Part shown: one piece after another, positions 33,095-44,379 of the stretch
Layout: every line of letters begins with the position of its first letter
Numbering within the stretch: the first letter of the stretch is position 1
Assembly (NCBI GenBank): GCA_033558025.1
Contig: JAUCEF010000007.1
Span: 9,982,001 to 10,046,000 of the forward strand
DNA: 64,000 nt
From: Phytophthora sp. 'mugwort'
Taxonomy: Eukaryota > Oomycota > Peronosporomycetes > Peronosporales > Peronosporaceae
Direction of reading: 5' to 3'
Notes under the pieces: generated by a model
Told to the model about the DNA's origin: nothing
Database searches by the model: none
The model's input: only the letters and a program-made list of their open reading frames with translations
Program-made: the position numbers and the translations under genes

Positions 33095-34820
33095 TTTGGC
33101 TCGCTGCGAGGCTGCCTAGTGTGTGCAGTACTTTGCCGCACATCGGGTACGTCAGCAAAAAACGGACGGGTGTATCAGATGAGAGGTTCAATGGTACAAG
33201 CGAGGTCTCCAGACCTATGATTTGTATTGTGCCGCGAATGGGGGATGTACGGCATAGGTTTTAGGAGGCTAGAACAGGCGTTTTCTGCGACATGCGGATT
33301 GTGGATAATAATGCTGACTAGCACCCACAAACATACAAATACCAAACCATGTTTGACGCAAGACTGCATCCCCTGTCAATCCAAATCAATCGACTTGGGG
33401 GATTTTTGAAGTGGCCATATCCAAGATTCTCGTTGGTGGGCGCCGTGCCGTGCAATCGTCTCACATCATGCAATAATGCTGCATTATTGTGCTGGTTACT
33501 CTGAGTCTCTGTGCAGATCGTATTGTTAGTACGGTGAGGTCAATATTTGCCTGATCGCGGCGAGCGATGCGTCGGTACAGCTGCGCCGATCACAGCTATA
33601 AAAACCGCCGAGGATTCACGCGTCGTGCTCGCCAGCTGGTCAGCTGCCGGAAATCTTCAGAAAGGCACCAAAGAGTGCAAGCTATTCATCCTAATACCAG
33701 TAAACTTAACCTAGCCTAGATATGCTCGTGCGGCTGACTGCCGGAATAGGGTGATTCACTGCGTGATAAAGCAGTAGCAACTTTGAGGCGTGGTGAAGCA
33801 GTCCAGGCGTAGACGGCCAGGCCAGACAGAGCAGATCGATGCAGGCTAGCAGATTCCGGCTGGCAGCTCTGAGTCCTTATACATGCATGATGCTTATATA
33901 ACACATGTACAAATACAGGGGTCGTAACAATTGCTAGCACCGCAAATCATGTTGGGTTACTCCGACGCGAATGAACCGTGGGACGTGGAGACCACGCGTT
34001 TGATGCCGACGGTCGTGCATTGCGCGGTATCGAACCGTTCACAGCGAATCGAAGTGGCTGGCAATTGCACTGGATAGTCGTCCGGTGTCTCATCTCAACG
34101 ATGCTGGGCGGTGCATTTGCTGACGTCTCGGTGCACGACTGGCATCGAGTGATGCAGACAGCATCGCGCTGTGTGCTGCAGCCGCTTGCAGCTAGCTACA
34201 GCCTCTTTGGAACTCTCTACATATAATAGCTCCGAGCAGAACCATCCTCCTCGAAACCTGCTGTGATAGACCTATGGACTACTGGGTCTTGTGCGATGTG
34301 ATCTCGATGTTGCGTGTTTCAGTGGTCTTCTGGCTGGTCACATGGGAATCAGATACTTGATTGGATAAAACAAGCTTGATCAATCTGCTCATCAAAAGCA
34401 AAAACTACAGTAAACGACTGAAAAGCCTGCCCTCCCTTTAAGATATGGGCTGTATTTAAACTTATGGGCCTTTACAGTTTTTTCCATCATTTACTGTAGA
34501 GCTATCAGTAAGTTCACATTATACTGTACTACTACGTAGTACAGATTTCGACGGAAGATGTGACACGCTTGGTTTTTTCTGGTGTATGGAGACAGAAGCG
34601 GACCAAAAGTCATTTGTAGCCAGCCCTGATATTTAACCAATCAGAACTCGGGGAATAAATTTTATCCTCGACTTTGGCGCCAATAAAACGTCGATCTGGG
34701 GCTAAACCGGTTTGCGACCACCTTTTGGTTAAGTGACGAGGGGTTATCGCCCGACTGGTGACCTTGGTGCGGGGGTTCCAAGACAGTAGGGGCACATACA
34801 AACGTCCCCCGCCCTATCTG
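33095..34820. other. Repeat-rich, gene-free stretch
   Basis: No gene recognised. A TATA-like CTATAAAAACCGCC (about 33596) followed by GC-rich sequence could be the promoter region of a decayed LTR, but no partner copy was found. From 34600 to 34800 the sequence forms the flank of the adjacent DDE transposase fragment. Confidence 0.35.
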
Positions 34821-34825
34821 GCCAG

Positions 34826-35150
34826 TTTATTAGAGGCCAGCCTTACTCCACGCCTTCTTTATGATACTCTCACTAACCGCATCCCACGCCGCGACGACGC
34901 GCTCCACCAAGAGCTTCCCCTTCTCTCTTGCTGGTAGGCGCTGTAGCTTCAGCAGACGTTCGCGGAGGGGTAGTCGACTGCGCTCTCTAACCGCAGTTAT
35001 CTTGTAGGCCAGTGTGAGGGCGCGCAACTTGTTCCTAAACGGGCCCATGACCCCACGCGTAGAGGCTGGAGCACCGAGGTAGTGTTCTTCGGCAGCGGCA
35101 CCACCTCCGTATCCCAGGCCGCAAACGATTTCTGCACTGCATTTTGTGCT
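34826..35150 (-). pseudogene. Pogo-like DDE transposase, C-terminal fragment
   Basis: The minus strand reads SFAAWDTEVVPLPKNTTSVL then QPLRVG, and after a one-base frameshift VMGPFRNKLRALTLAYK to AWDAVSESIIKKAWSKAGL and a stop. It corresponds to the last third of oomycete DDE_1 transposases (PPNATSVCQPLDVGVMGPFK-like). The third catalytic Asp (QPLD) is Arg here. Only this end of the element remains; the rest is absent from the flanking 1 kb. Confidence 0.65.
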
Positions 35151-35963
35151 AATTTCAAGTGGCGACGTGTGTTTACAGACCGATGATTTTATTGGTCAAA
35201 ATGATTGTATGGTGCGGCCGATGTAAAACCTCATCTGTCATTGTTTTGTGTCCGTCATATCTTTCCGTCCAAATCTGTAACATAATGTGTGTAAATACAT
35301 GTACAGAGTGTGTACTACAGACAAGCCTCTCGTCCGTGGAATCCTGAATAGTGATTCACTCTAGGCAAAAAAGAGCAGACGCGCAACAATCAAGAGTAAG
35401 TCACATGTTTATATATCCTCTGGTTAGCGGTTTGTGATATGATACCAAATGTGAGGTTATTACTAGACAGAGGTTCTTAACAGTGGCGATGACTCATTTC
35501 CAACAGGACGGCAGAGAAATCCCGCACTGACTTTTGCTATTTGCGACCCTGCTGAAGTTCTAACTCCTCGCTGCATTGAACGAAGCCCCTGTACTGTTCT
35601 TAACGACACAAATCGCATCAACACTAACAAAAAGTTGCGCCATCTAATGAAGGCGCTCCTTCGGTTCTTCCGTAGTGAGGTGTTCAGGTGTGGGGAGACA
35701 GCAACCTCATCTTCCTCGTCTCCCTCGCCCTCACACTGGGCACCGCCAACCTAGCGCTCAACGCGGCAGAAGTCCCATTCCGCGGGCTCATCTTCTTCTC
35801 CGGTCTGTTCAAGAGTTCATCTACTGACATCGGGTTGGAGGGTATACAAGGGCGACAACGACGCCGTTAGCTCATCTGTAATGCCGTCTCCGACGTCCGT
35901 TTTCGCATACTCGCACGTATAGCAATCAAGAATACCTGTCTTGGAGACAGTGACTTCATTCAG
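35151..35963. other. No recognised feature
   Basis: Unassigned sequence between a DDE transposase fragment and a double hairpin. A frame at 35688-35870 starts without an ATG and has no known domain. Confidence 0.35.
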
Positions 35964-36032
35964 CAGTTAGCAAAACTGCCTACTAGCAGTTTTGCTAACT
36001 GGAACGATGTGCATACTAACACATCGTTCCAG
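35964..36032. repeat. Two adjacent perfect hairpins
   Basis: Hairpin 1: CAGTTAGCAAAACTGC (35964-35979) pairs with 35986-36001 around a 6-nt loop. Hairpin 2: CTGGAACGATGTG (35999-36011) pairs with 36020-36032 around an 8-nt loop. The right arm of the first overlaps the left arm of the second by three bases, so they compete or stack. Both are exact. The loops are similar (CTACTA and CATACTAA). No rho-independent terminator is expected in a eukaryote; a fold-back transposon end or another structural element is possible. Confidence 0.85.
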
Positions 36033-36740
36033 CTCTCAATGCTACACAGTACCGCTTGCAGCACTTCCACATTGTAGAGTTTAGCGACGATGATGCTCAG
36101 GTCCATTGACGGGTCAGCTTCCAGCTTCTCGGAGATGTGTTGTACTTGACGCAGCCGATAGTGACTCTTGAAAGCGGCAATGATGCTAGCGTCAAGGGGT
36201 TATCGTTCTCTCGTCGTGTTGGGTGCTCTGTTGGGCCGCGGCGAGCGGCGCTGTGAATGTACCATTATTCTGATACACTCCAGTTTGTGATGACTCCAGT
36301 GAGTGATAATGTTTTGGCTCCCGAAGCTATTACACTCGAGAGGTTTGTCTGTATACATATAATACATGTATATATATGTCCATCATCACGCAGAAGCTGC
36401 TACATGCACTGTGTAAGCGTTACATCTGCTCATCAATCCACAGTACCAATTTTGAAGATACAGCTTATTGACCACATTTGGTCATTATATACCTTTGAAG
36501 ACACAATAAAAAGCTATATACCAGTACAGTAATATTGTGCGTTTCTGGCTAATTGCCAAAATAGTGTGGATACAGTGGTAAGCTAGACTTGCATTTAGGG
36601 GGTGATTGCGTTGTACGTGTCTAGTGTCAGTATTTGCAGTGTTATAAACATGCAACGTATGTCGTTTTGATTGGCTGAAATTTTGGTCATTGGTGTCGGA
36701 GACGACACCGATCAGATCCACAAAGCTTTAAAAGCTGAGA
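36033..36740. other. No recognised feature
   Basis: Contains a short TA-rich microsatellite-like tract (about 36355-36378, ATACATATAATACATG and repeats) and otherwise unassigned sequence leading into a Harbinger relic. Confidence 0.35.
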
Positions 36741-37710
36741 ATGGACGTCGACCTAGCTGTTGTAGCCGCCATATGCGCTTTTGCCGTCGCTATCGCACTG
36801 GCTAAGAAGGTGAACTCGAATGTGCTAACGCTACCTGCTCGCAATTTTAACGCCATGCTTGCCGGTCCCTGCTACGACAAGTGTTTCAAGACAATATGCG
36901 CTTTACTCAAGCAAGCTTCCACACTTTGTGCGCACTGCTGCGTTCGTTGAGCATTCTTTCAAAACGCGTCTAGCAGCGATGCTCTTTAACCTGGCATCGA
37001 TGGGCGGCTGTCGCCAGACAGCGGATGTGTTCGGCGTGTCTAAGAGTTGGGGTGTAGCTGCTATCAACCATTTTCTTATTTCCTTTGCAAATGACTATCG
37101 TCGATACATATACCTACCGTCCTCGTAGGAAGGTTGAGACGCAATTCAGGCACGTTCGAGCTCCATATGGGGTCCCTCATATATGTGCTGCAGTCGACGG
37201 AACGCTCATTGAGCTTGCTCGCCTCGGCGATTACGAAGGCTAGTACTGCCGCTGGGTGCACAGATGTCAACTTACAAGCTGTTGTCGACCCAAGGCAACG
37301 TTTCATCTCATTTGATATGCGGCCTAGTTCCTGGCGTGACAAGAACTATGGACCGCATCGCACTTCGGACAGCACATCGATGGAATTCTTCCGCCTGACG
37401 TTTCATTGTTGGAGGTAAATGCTACACGCTGTCAAATGCTCTATTGATTCCCTATGCGAGGTATGATCGTGGTTTTAATCCAACGCGCCGCGAGCGAAAC
37501 TATAACTTCAACCACAGTAGAGCATGAATCGTTGTCGAGTGCACATTTGCTACATTGAAAAATCGATGCCGCATACTACGAGGGCCACAGGAAGCAAAGA
37601 CAATGAGGAACATCTCGTCTACAATTGTAACATCCATGGTACTACACAATATTCCAATGGACGTACAACATACCTGTCCCACCAATTTATATGAAATTCG
37701 TGTAACTTGA
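36741..37710 (+). pseudogene. PIF/Harbinger-type transposase relic (plus strand)
   Basis: Across shifting frames the sequence gives ARNFNAMLAGPCYDKCFK, FHTLCALLRSL, a HTH-like segment with GGCRQTADVFGVSKSW, VPHICAAVDGTLIELARLG then DYEG, a stop in place of the usual Trp before YCR, LQAVVDPRQRFISFDMRP, FGQHIDGILPPDVSLLE, SNALLIPYARYD, VECTFATLKNRCRILRGP and MVLHNI. This is the complete motif order of a Harbinger DDE transposase. Several frameshifts and stops show that it is dead. No terminal repeats could be placed. Confidence 0.75.
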
Positions 37711-38325
37711 CCTAGTTTTAGCTACACAAGTACGTAAAAGACAGGTGCACCCACAACGAAAAGTCTAAGGCAGCGCGGTTGTGGCTGTATCTTTGTTGTA
37801 CTGATAACGGCGTTCTGCGAGTACATAACAACACAGACATCGACGCAGTGTGGGAAGAAACTAGTTTTTTTGTAATTTTTTGGAAGTTTGCGATGTCGAA
37901 CCAAACGTTTACGACATCCTGGCTCCGATATATTACCATCTACTAACAGTAGTACAGTCAAAAACGCACAGAACAGCCATTTGTAGGCCTCTATTCAAAC
38001 GAGGTTTATCGCCTGTCACAGCGATTGCGCCAAATCTCAGGTTGGTCATTACATTGAATCATCTACCACCACTTTTTAGTCAACAAATTAGAAAATAAAA
38101 ATCACAAATTTGTAAAATACAGAAAAAGTTTATTGATTGAGAATCTGAGCAGTCATGGTCTCGACGGCTGTGCGACTGAGTCCAAACGCTTGTCGCCCTC
38201 GCAATGGTGCAATGGTGCCGTAACGAAGGAGGCCTTCCATAATTAAAGTTGCAAGGAAGATCACGACCGCGACGCGCGCTGCTGGCAGATGTCCTTGACT
38301 CCGAGAGAGTGACGGGACACACAGC
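37711..38325. other. No recognised feature
   Basis: Unassigned sequence between the Harbinger relic and the Copia LTR; small frames have no recognisable domain. Confidence 0.3.
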
Positions 38326-38690
38326 ACCTTGCGCACAGGAAGTGTAACTTTCAGAGAGTTTCACACTTTCAGCGAACGGCAGTTCTCAAGTCATATTATT
38401 AGGGGGCTGTTACCAAATTAGGTAGATATAAGACTGAGTATATCAATAGGTGATCTCCTTAATGCGTCTACATACTGACTGTAAGTCACCTAGAAAGGAT
38501 CCGAGAAGTTATCATATTGGGTGGCTACGGGGTCATTGTACCATATGTATGGTGCCCCCCGTGACGTCATTGAAGGACGTCTTAGTGATATTGGCTACAT
38601 CACTTAGTGGTACTTGGGTACACCATTCTGAAGAGTAACTTGGCACTCTTCATGTAACCCTTTACATCTTCCCCCACTAAGATTCGGTTT
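38326..38690 (+). repeat. Copia-type 5' LTR (copy 2)
   Basis: Shares its full length with 11878-12210, including 39 identical bases at 38622-38660, and has the internal palindrome GAAGAGT/ACTCTTC. It is followed within about 200 bp by gag-like coding sequence, which identifies it as the 5' LTR. The exact ends are uncertain: similarity fades around 38675, near TTTACATCTTCCCCC. Confidence 0.65.
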
Positions 38691-40885
38691 ACGAACCATC
38701 CAGGACGAGTGAAAGGAAGTCGCCGCCTTTCACTCTCCAAGTCGAACAACGTCGACTTCTCTGCGGTTAGTTTCCACAGCTGGTTCATTTCCGTTTGAGC
38801 CCCAAGCACTTCCACGTGCTATATTCATCTCGTCATCCACGTCAGCCTCAATCATGTCCAACACTCGGTCTGGCAGTGGTGCGCAAACACCTGCTAAACC
38901 TTTTGCTTCCAAGCAGCAGGCTAAGATCTCCACACCACTTAAACAAAAACCTCTGCTTCGAAGGGATCTACAAAGATGGCATCTAAGGTGGCACCCAAGG
39001 CGCCCGAGTCGCCTGCGGAGGATCCTGAGCTCCTCGTGGAGTATGAGGATATATCGGGCAAGTCTCCCATGTTCTGGGGTGACAATGACCTCTGGGCCAG
39101 CTCATCGATGGGTCTGACGGTTGACCCGAACCAGCTCGACTCGCTTTGGTCGTGTACGCAGCTATCCAGCCGGTATGGTAACGATGGCGACGCACCCAAG
39201 CCGCTTATACGTCAGGGAAGTCCTGGAAAGGAGGACGGAGAGAAACCACGTCCTCCGACCAATAACCTGACGCTTGCTGAGGCCTTTGCCCGCGTCAAGG
39301 CTGCGAAGGCAGCAGCAGCCTCGGAAGTCAGCCGTAAGAGACGGACTACTTCGTGGTCACCATTCCGTGAAAAGTTATCGACCACCAGTTACAATACTGA
39401 GAGAGTCCGTTTTAGATCTTCTTCCGACGAGATGAAGGAGGCCAAGTGGACCAAAAGATCTCGAACGATCTCGAGGGGCAGCAGTTGGGATACCAGGCTG
39501 CCCGTTAGAAGGGAGTGCGCGTCCTGGCAACCCATTCGACTGCGAAGAAGTATTCTCCCCCTCGCCATGGGGGACCCTTACGCTCCGGGGTACTTCCTCC
39601 ATGGGAGTCCCACGGAGCTGACGCCTACTTGGATCAGCTGCAGCCGCCCCGTGCGCTCCTCGGCGGGCGCCCTCCAAAAGGCGCGTATGAGCTCCACCTG
39701 GTGGCTAAGCAGCCCCTGTTCTAACAGAACTTGTGTGCTGCTAGGTGCTTGCCCCTGTCACAACATCACATCCTTCTCAAGGAGTTCACGAGCCGGCGAA
39801 AGAAGCCATAGCTCCGGTCGGGACTTCGACCTATGTGGGCTACCCTTCGGTAGTGCCCTCACACTGTGACTCTTTCTAGAAGGCTGTGCCCGTGTTCTGG
39901 GAGTGGGCAGCTACGCGCTGCTCACAAGGACAACTCGATGTTCTCTGGCGGGATCTCACGTGGGAGACCACCCTTGACCTCCGTGATCTCCGCATCGGGT
40001 TTGCCCATGTGGTAGACAAACGGAAGCTCTCTGAAGAACTGCAGAAACATCCTGTTGGAAGTACCGCTGCATGCGCTTGGAGCTACGATAGTGACGAGTA
40101 TAGACTAGACCATGAGGCCGTCAATGAGGAGCCGCTCGGTTATGGCCTTGCGGACGCAAACGGAGTGCGGGCCTATTGGAGAAGACAGCAACGAGACGGA
40201 AAGGGAACCGCCCAAATTGCTGGAACCGTCCGGGGCTCATGGTGAGCCGACGATCCGGGGCTTCCAGTCACTTTTGTGAACGATGTGTGGGTCGCGCGCT
40301 GCACGAGACCGGACATCTGTTTTGCAGTGCACAAGGCTACACGGCGGGCCTACCGGCCGGTCCTGAGCGACTGAAGTTGGCGAAGCGACTCGCGGGTACT
40401 TGAAGGAGATAAAGAACCTGAAGCTCAGAATGAAGGTCGCCCGCGAGCGATGCGGACTTGCGGCCGACGAGGGTGACAGGAAATCTGTGACCGACGTGGT
40501 CGTCACGCTGGATGGCGCTGTTGTGCAGTGAATCTGCAAGAAGCAGACCGGTGTGCCGCTCTCGGCGAAGGAGGCGGGGTTCACGTCGGCTTGTCACGTC
40601 GGCCGCGAGATGCTGCGCCTGCGGGAGCAGGTGCGCGAGCTCGGCTACCAGGTCGTGGAGCCGATGCCGATGCAGATGGACAACCAGGCCGCGATCAAGC
40701 GGTTGGGTCTGAAGAGTTTGAAGCACGTGGACATCCGCATAAAGAACATCTGCGACTTCGCGAAGAAGGGGGTCGTCAAGTTTGAGTACATGGCGTCGTG
40801 CCTGATGATGGCGGACCTCCTGACGAAGGCGCTTCCGGCACCAAGGATGGCGGAGCTGCGAGGGATCTTCAACCTGAAGTAGCGC
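38691..40885 (+). mobile_element. Ty1/Copia retrotransposon with large internal deletion
   Basis: After the LTR, frames at 38854-39117 and 38976-39869 are gag-like (Ser/Lys/Arg-rich; no zinc knuckle seen), followed by another gag-like frame at 39886-40245. From about 40262 the translation is pol: VWVARCTRPDICFAVHKATR (end of reverse transcriptase), then ERLKLAKRLAGT, RKSVTDVVVTLDGAVV and the Copia RNase H MQMDNQAAIKRLG, LKHVDIRIKNIC and MMADLLTKALPAPRMAELR, with the stop at 40882. Protease, integrase and most of reverse transcriptase are missing, so a deletion of more than 2 kb lies near 40240-40260. No 3' LTR follows. The element cannot be autonomous. Confidence 0.8.
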
Positions 40886-42540
40886 GCGTTCACCAAGAGT
40901 GCGACGACCGAGGTAAGAGGCGGATGGTAACCGCGTCCGCGAATCGGTTCGGCCGCCCATTCTTGATATCGGCACGGCGTGCGGATTGATGCCAGGATGC
41001 CCACAGCGACATTACAGGTAAACTAGGAGATAGTTATCACAATAGTCATTTGCACTTTCTCATGGTATGATCGTCATCTAACAAAGCAAAGACATGACCA
41101 AAAATCGTCTCGGCATTGCCCTCATCTGTCAACATGCTTGCCCAATGGATCACTGGCATTCAATATCCCGTAGCAAATTATCCAATGTGTTGTCAAGACT
41201 GTACCGGCTGGAGACGAACTCATCTCGAAGAAGATATAATTTAAGTATTTACGCTTCATTTTTCGATCAACAAAGCGCATCCTCATAGCATCGGCTGATT
41301 CGTCATGGTAGATCACCTCGTCATCAGCGGCAGGCACGCTGTGCATGAATGTTTCACGAGCAGCGTTGTAGTGTAGCGCGTCAAGCTGGCATAAGAGCGC
41401 CCCAGAAGTGAGTGAATTCTTTAAAGATGGAAATTACACATTAGCCATCGGCGATGAAAACGTTTCGATCTGTACACGGCGCAGCTTCGTGCATTTCTTA
41501 CTTGTCTTGATCGTTGGAATGGTATGGACGGTTTTTGTCACATTGCTCATTAGACACTGCTTAACTGAACGCCCCAGCTGCCCCAGCTGCGTGCACCTCA
41601 GATGGTCAACTCCACGATAAAACTAAGACCACTGGTTGTCGCTGACCAGCACCGTGCGTACCATTTCCACTAGCTGACGACATGCGGGCTGCATGTGTAA
41701 ATCCAGTGCATGATACCCCATGCACTCCCCTATCAAGCGCAATGTGGCCTTCGATGCCGTTAAATGCTCTTCAGGTTCGCTGGTCCAGTCGCAGCCCCAG
41801 CGGGACCTCGCCAGAGCCTGCCAAGCCAGCGAGTTCTTAAAAAAATCGGCTCCCCGCCCTCGTTGTCGCAGTAACCATCGCATGCGGCTGAGATTTGTTT
41901 TGTGTTGGAGACGACATGTTCCCACTCATCGCAGTCACGAGAGGCTTCTCACGTACTCGTGTTATGTTAGGGCTGGAGCGGGTGGTCGAACCAGCAGAGA
42001 ATACCCGACGGAAGACACTTGCTCTTTACGGTGGGATTCAGGAGGAGAAAACATCGCCTGTGACGACGCCCGCTGGTTAAACATGTAGTACATTAACTGC
42101 CGTATACAGACAACGACGGTGAAAGCCCCCTATGAACAGCATCCGTCATATAAAATGAGATGGGTCGCAGCGATCGGGAATCGCGTCCCCCAGAGCTAAA
42201 GATATACATGTAAAGATATAATTGGCCGAAACAAAATATCAAAACGACGAAAAAAAATAATGTTTTACACGATTACAACTCAACGATTGGATCTTTGGGT
42301 ATGGTTCCTCAAGGCCGAAAGTGCGCAGCTCCCTTCGCGAAAAAGACGTGGAAGAAGTGTTGCAGTGCATCACGATCAACAAGTTCTGAAGCTGTGCACT
42401 ACACATTCTTCCGAAATTCCTTCTCATGCTCTGATCGTACGCTTCACTGTAGAAAGTCTTTTTTGCTGGGCAGTTCTCTTCCCTTTATCATTTTATAATA
42501 GCCATCCGGCTGTCTTTTGTTTCCTTTAGTGGCCCCATGA
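40886..42540. other. Unassigned repeat-like sequence
   Basis: The minus-strand frames at 41122-41346 (YLNYIFFEMSSSPAG) and 41623-41925 look like parts of transposon proteins, but I cannot name the family. There is no intact gene. Confidence 0.3.
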
Positions 42541-43752
42541 CTCCCACGCCAAGGGGCTGAATGACGGCTGTGCTATTTGCTGGGACGGGACACACAACCG
42601 CAGAGGTAACCTCTGCAACAATATCCTTCCGACACGTGAGAGTCAAAGTTGTCGAGGGAGGGCAGAAGGGGCCTCTATTTCATACTTTAGCAAATTTTGA
42701 ATGTAAAAATTCTACACCGTGGCATCCATCCATCCATTTTCCTGGACCGTGTACGCATGTCCGTCTGGATAACTTGGGGGCTCGTCAGACTCTACCGTGC
42801 CACCGGGCTTTCCTCGCAGTATAATAATATCAGCAATTGTTTCCTACAAACATATTTAAAAAAAACAATATCATAAAAGTTTGGCTAAAAAAAAAACTTA
42901 CTGTCCGCTCGAATACTGAGCACCGCCGTTAAACGTCCCGAGTTTTTCTGGACGTGCTTGAGCCGCTACGCCGCTTAATTGCCCATATCTTGTGGAGCGG
43001 GGTGTCGAAGTAGATGGTGGTCTCGTCGACGTTAAAGATGGCACTTTCAAGATAGCTTGCATATTCCTCCCAAAATCAATAGTAAATTTTAAGTGGGTTT
43101 CTTCGTCGCTTTTCTTCGTATATTGCGGCTTCTGTACGGAAAACATGCATCCATGCAGTAATAAAATCCAATGCAATAAATGGTAAGCTCAAATATCCAA
43201 AACTACAAATGCAAAATACACATTTTGCTTACCGCGCTGCAAAAAGGGACATAGCCGCATCAGCGCATTTACGCCAATCTCCTCAGTGGACATAGTAGAT
43301 AAATAGCTGATCAGCCATGCGCCATGCTGCTGCGTAATGTTCTCTATCATAATTCACGTGCACAGATACTAAACTAACACCGTTAAAAAATTGTTAGCTG
43401 CAACAGACAGTAAATAAACCCACCTCCTCCTCGCGGCGCAAGTCCTCCATGTAAGTGACGAGGTCGCGTAGAACGGAATATTACTCCTAGCCCCCTGTCC
43501 CTTCAGCGTCTTGCTAGTCTGCGCCCCCTTGAATTCGATAATGCCCTTCTCTTGCTTTCTCCAATTTTCCAGAGTGCTCAACGGGATCTTAAGCTCTCGG
43601 GCGGTTGGCTTGCAGCCCTCAGCAGCAACGCGCTCGAGAGCCTCGCGTTTTTGTTTGATGGTGTACGTGTTCTGATGTGAGATTGGGACATTGTGTCGGC
43701 GTGAAAAAATAGAGAATGTACCGCAGCCTCGTTGGTCGCCTCCACATTGCAC
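42541..43752 (-). pseudogene. Pogo-like DDE transposase relic, nearly full length
   Basis: The minus strand begins with a helix-turn-helix region: YTIKQKREALERVAAEG, LKIPLSTLENWRKQE and GAQTSKTLKGQGARSNIPF (43369-43752). It continues FSVQKPQYTKKSDEETHL (about 43130), the first catalytic motif NVDETTIYFDTPLHKIWA (about 42990-43045), PPSYPDGHAYTVQENGWMD (about 42730-42790) and LLKYEIEAPSALP, and ends at QPLGVGVMGPLKE (about 42560). That is the full order of an oomycete DDE_1 transposase. The third catalytic Asp (QPLD) is Gly. Frame changes and stops separate the segments. Confidence 0.75.
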
Positions 43753-44379
43753 GCTCTCCAGCGATTATCGACTATATTCTGATTGGATAAAATAAAGCAG
43801 TGTCCCTGTCTATTTTGACTTGATACGAGGATCCCACTGTTGAGGGGGACAGCTTTCTCACCGCCGTTGTCTGTACTAGATACTCAAATTATTACAGGGG
43901 CTGCACCTTTAATATCAAGTGCTTTGACTGGCGGAGGTCGACACACTATCTACATCGACAAATGGAGCGTCGCCACAATCGCTGGCCAGCTCTTCATTTG
44001 GCAATACCTCCAGTGTCGCTAAGGAAGAGGCGACTGCATGTTGTGTCATTCACAGATACTTCGCAGAAAGCGAGAACTGCGTGTTTTGTCATTCACAGAT
44101 GCTTCCCTTCGGTACATACGTTAGGTTGCCCCGTTGCTTCGGCCGCTGCGGCATTGATCCCGTGCATCAAACCACGCAAAATGAAGCCTCGGCGACAGCT
44201 AATTTGCCAGGTAATTTACTGAAACACTTTATCGTTTTCCCACATTATCGAACATCCTCTTCCCAGCATCTCGTCATGGTGGAGCTCGCGCCGCGGCTTC
44301 TTGCAAAGTCCGATTAGCGAATCTGGAATTGCCTCACCTCACTCGAAATCGTCGTGCCAAATCTGGGAACAGGTTTCAG
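43753..44379. other. Spacer with a 43-bp tandem duplication
   Basis: The block beginning ACTGCATGTTGTGTCATT at 44033 is repeated with few changes at 44076 (ACTGCGTGTTTTGTCATT), both running into CACAGATRCTTC. No gene was recognised. Confidence 0.4.
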
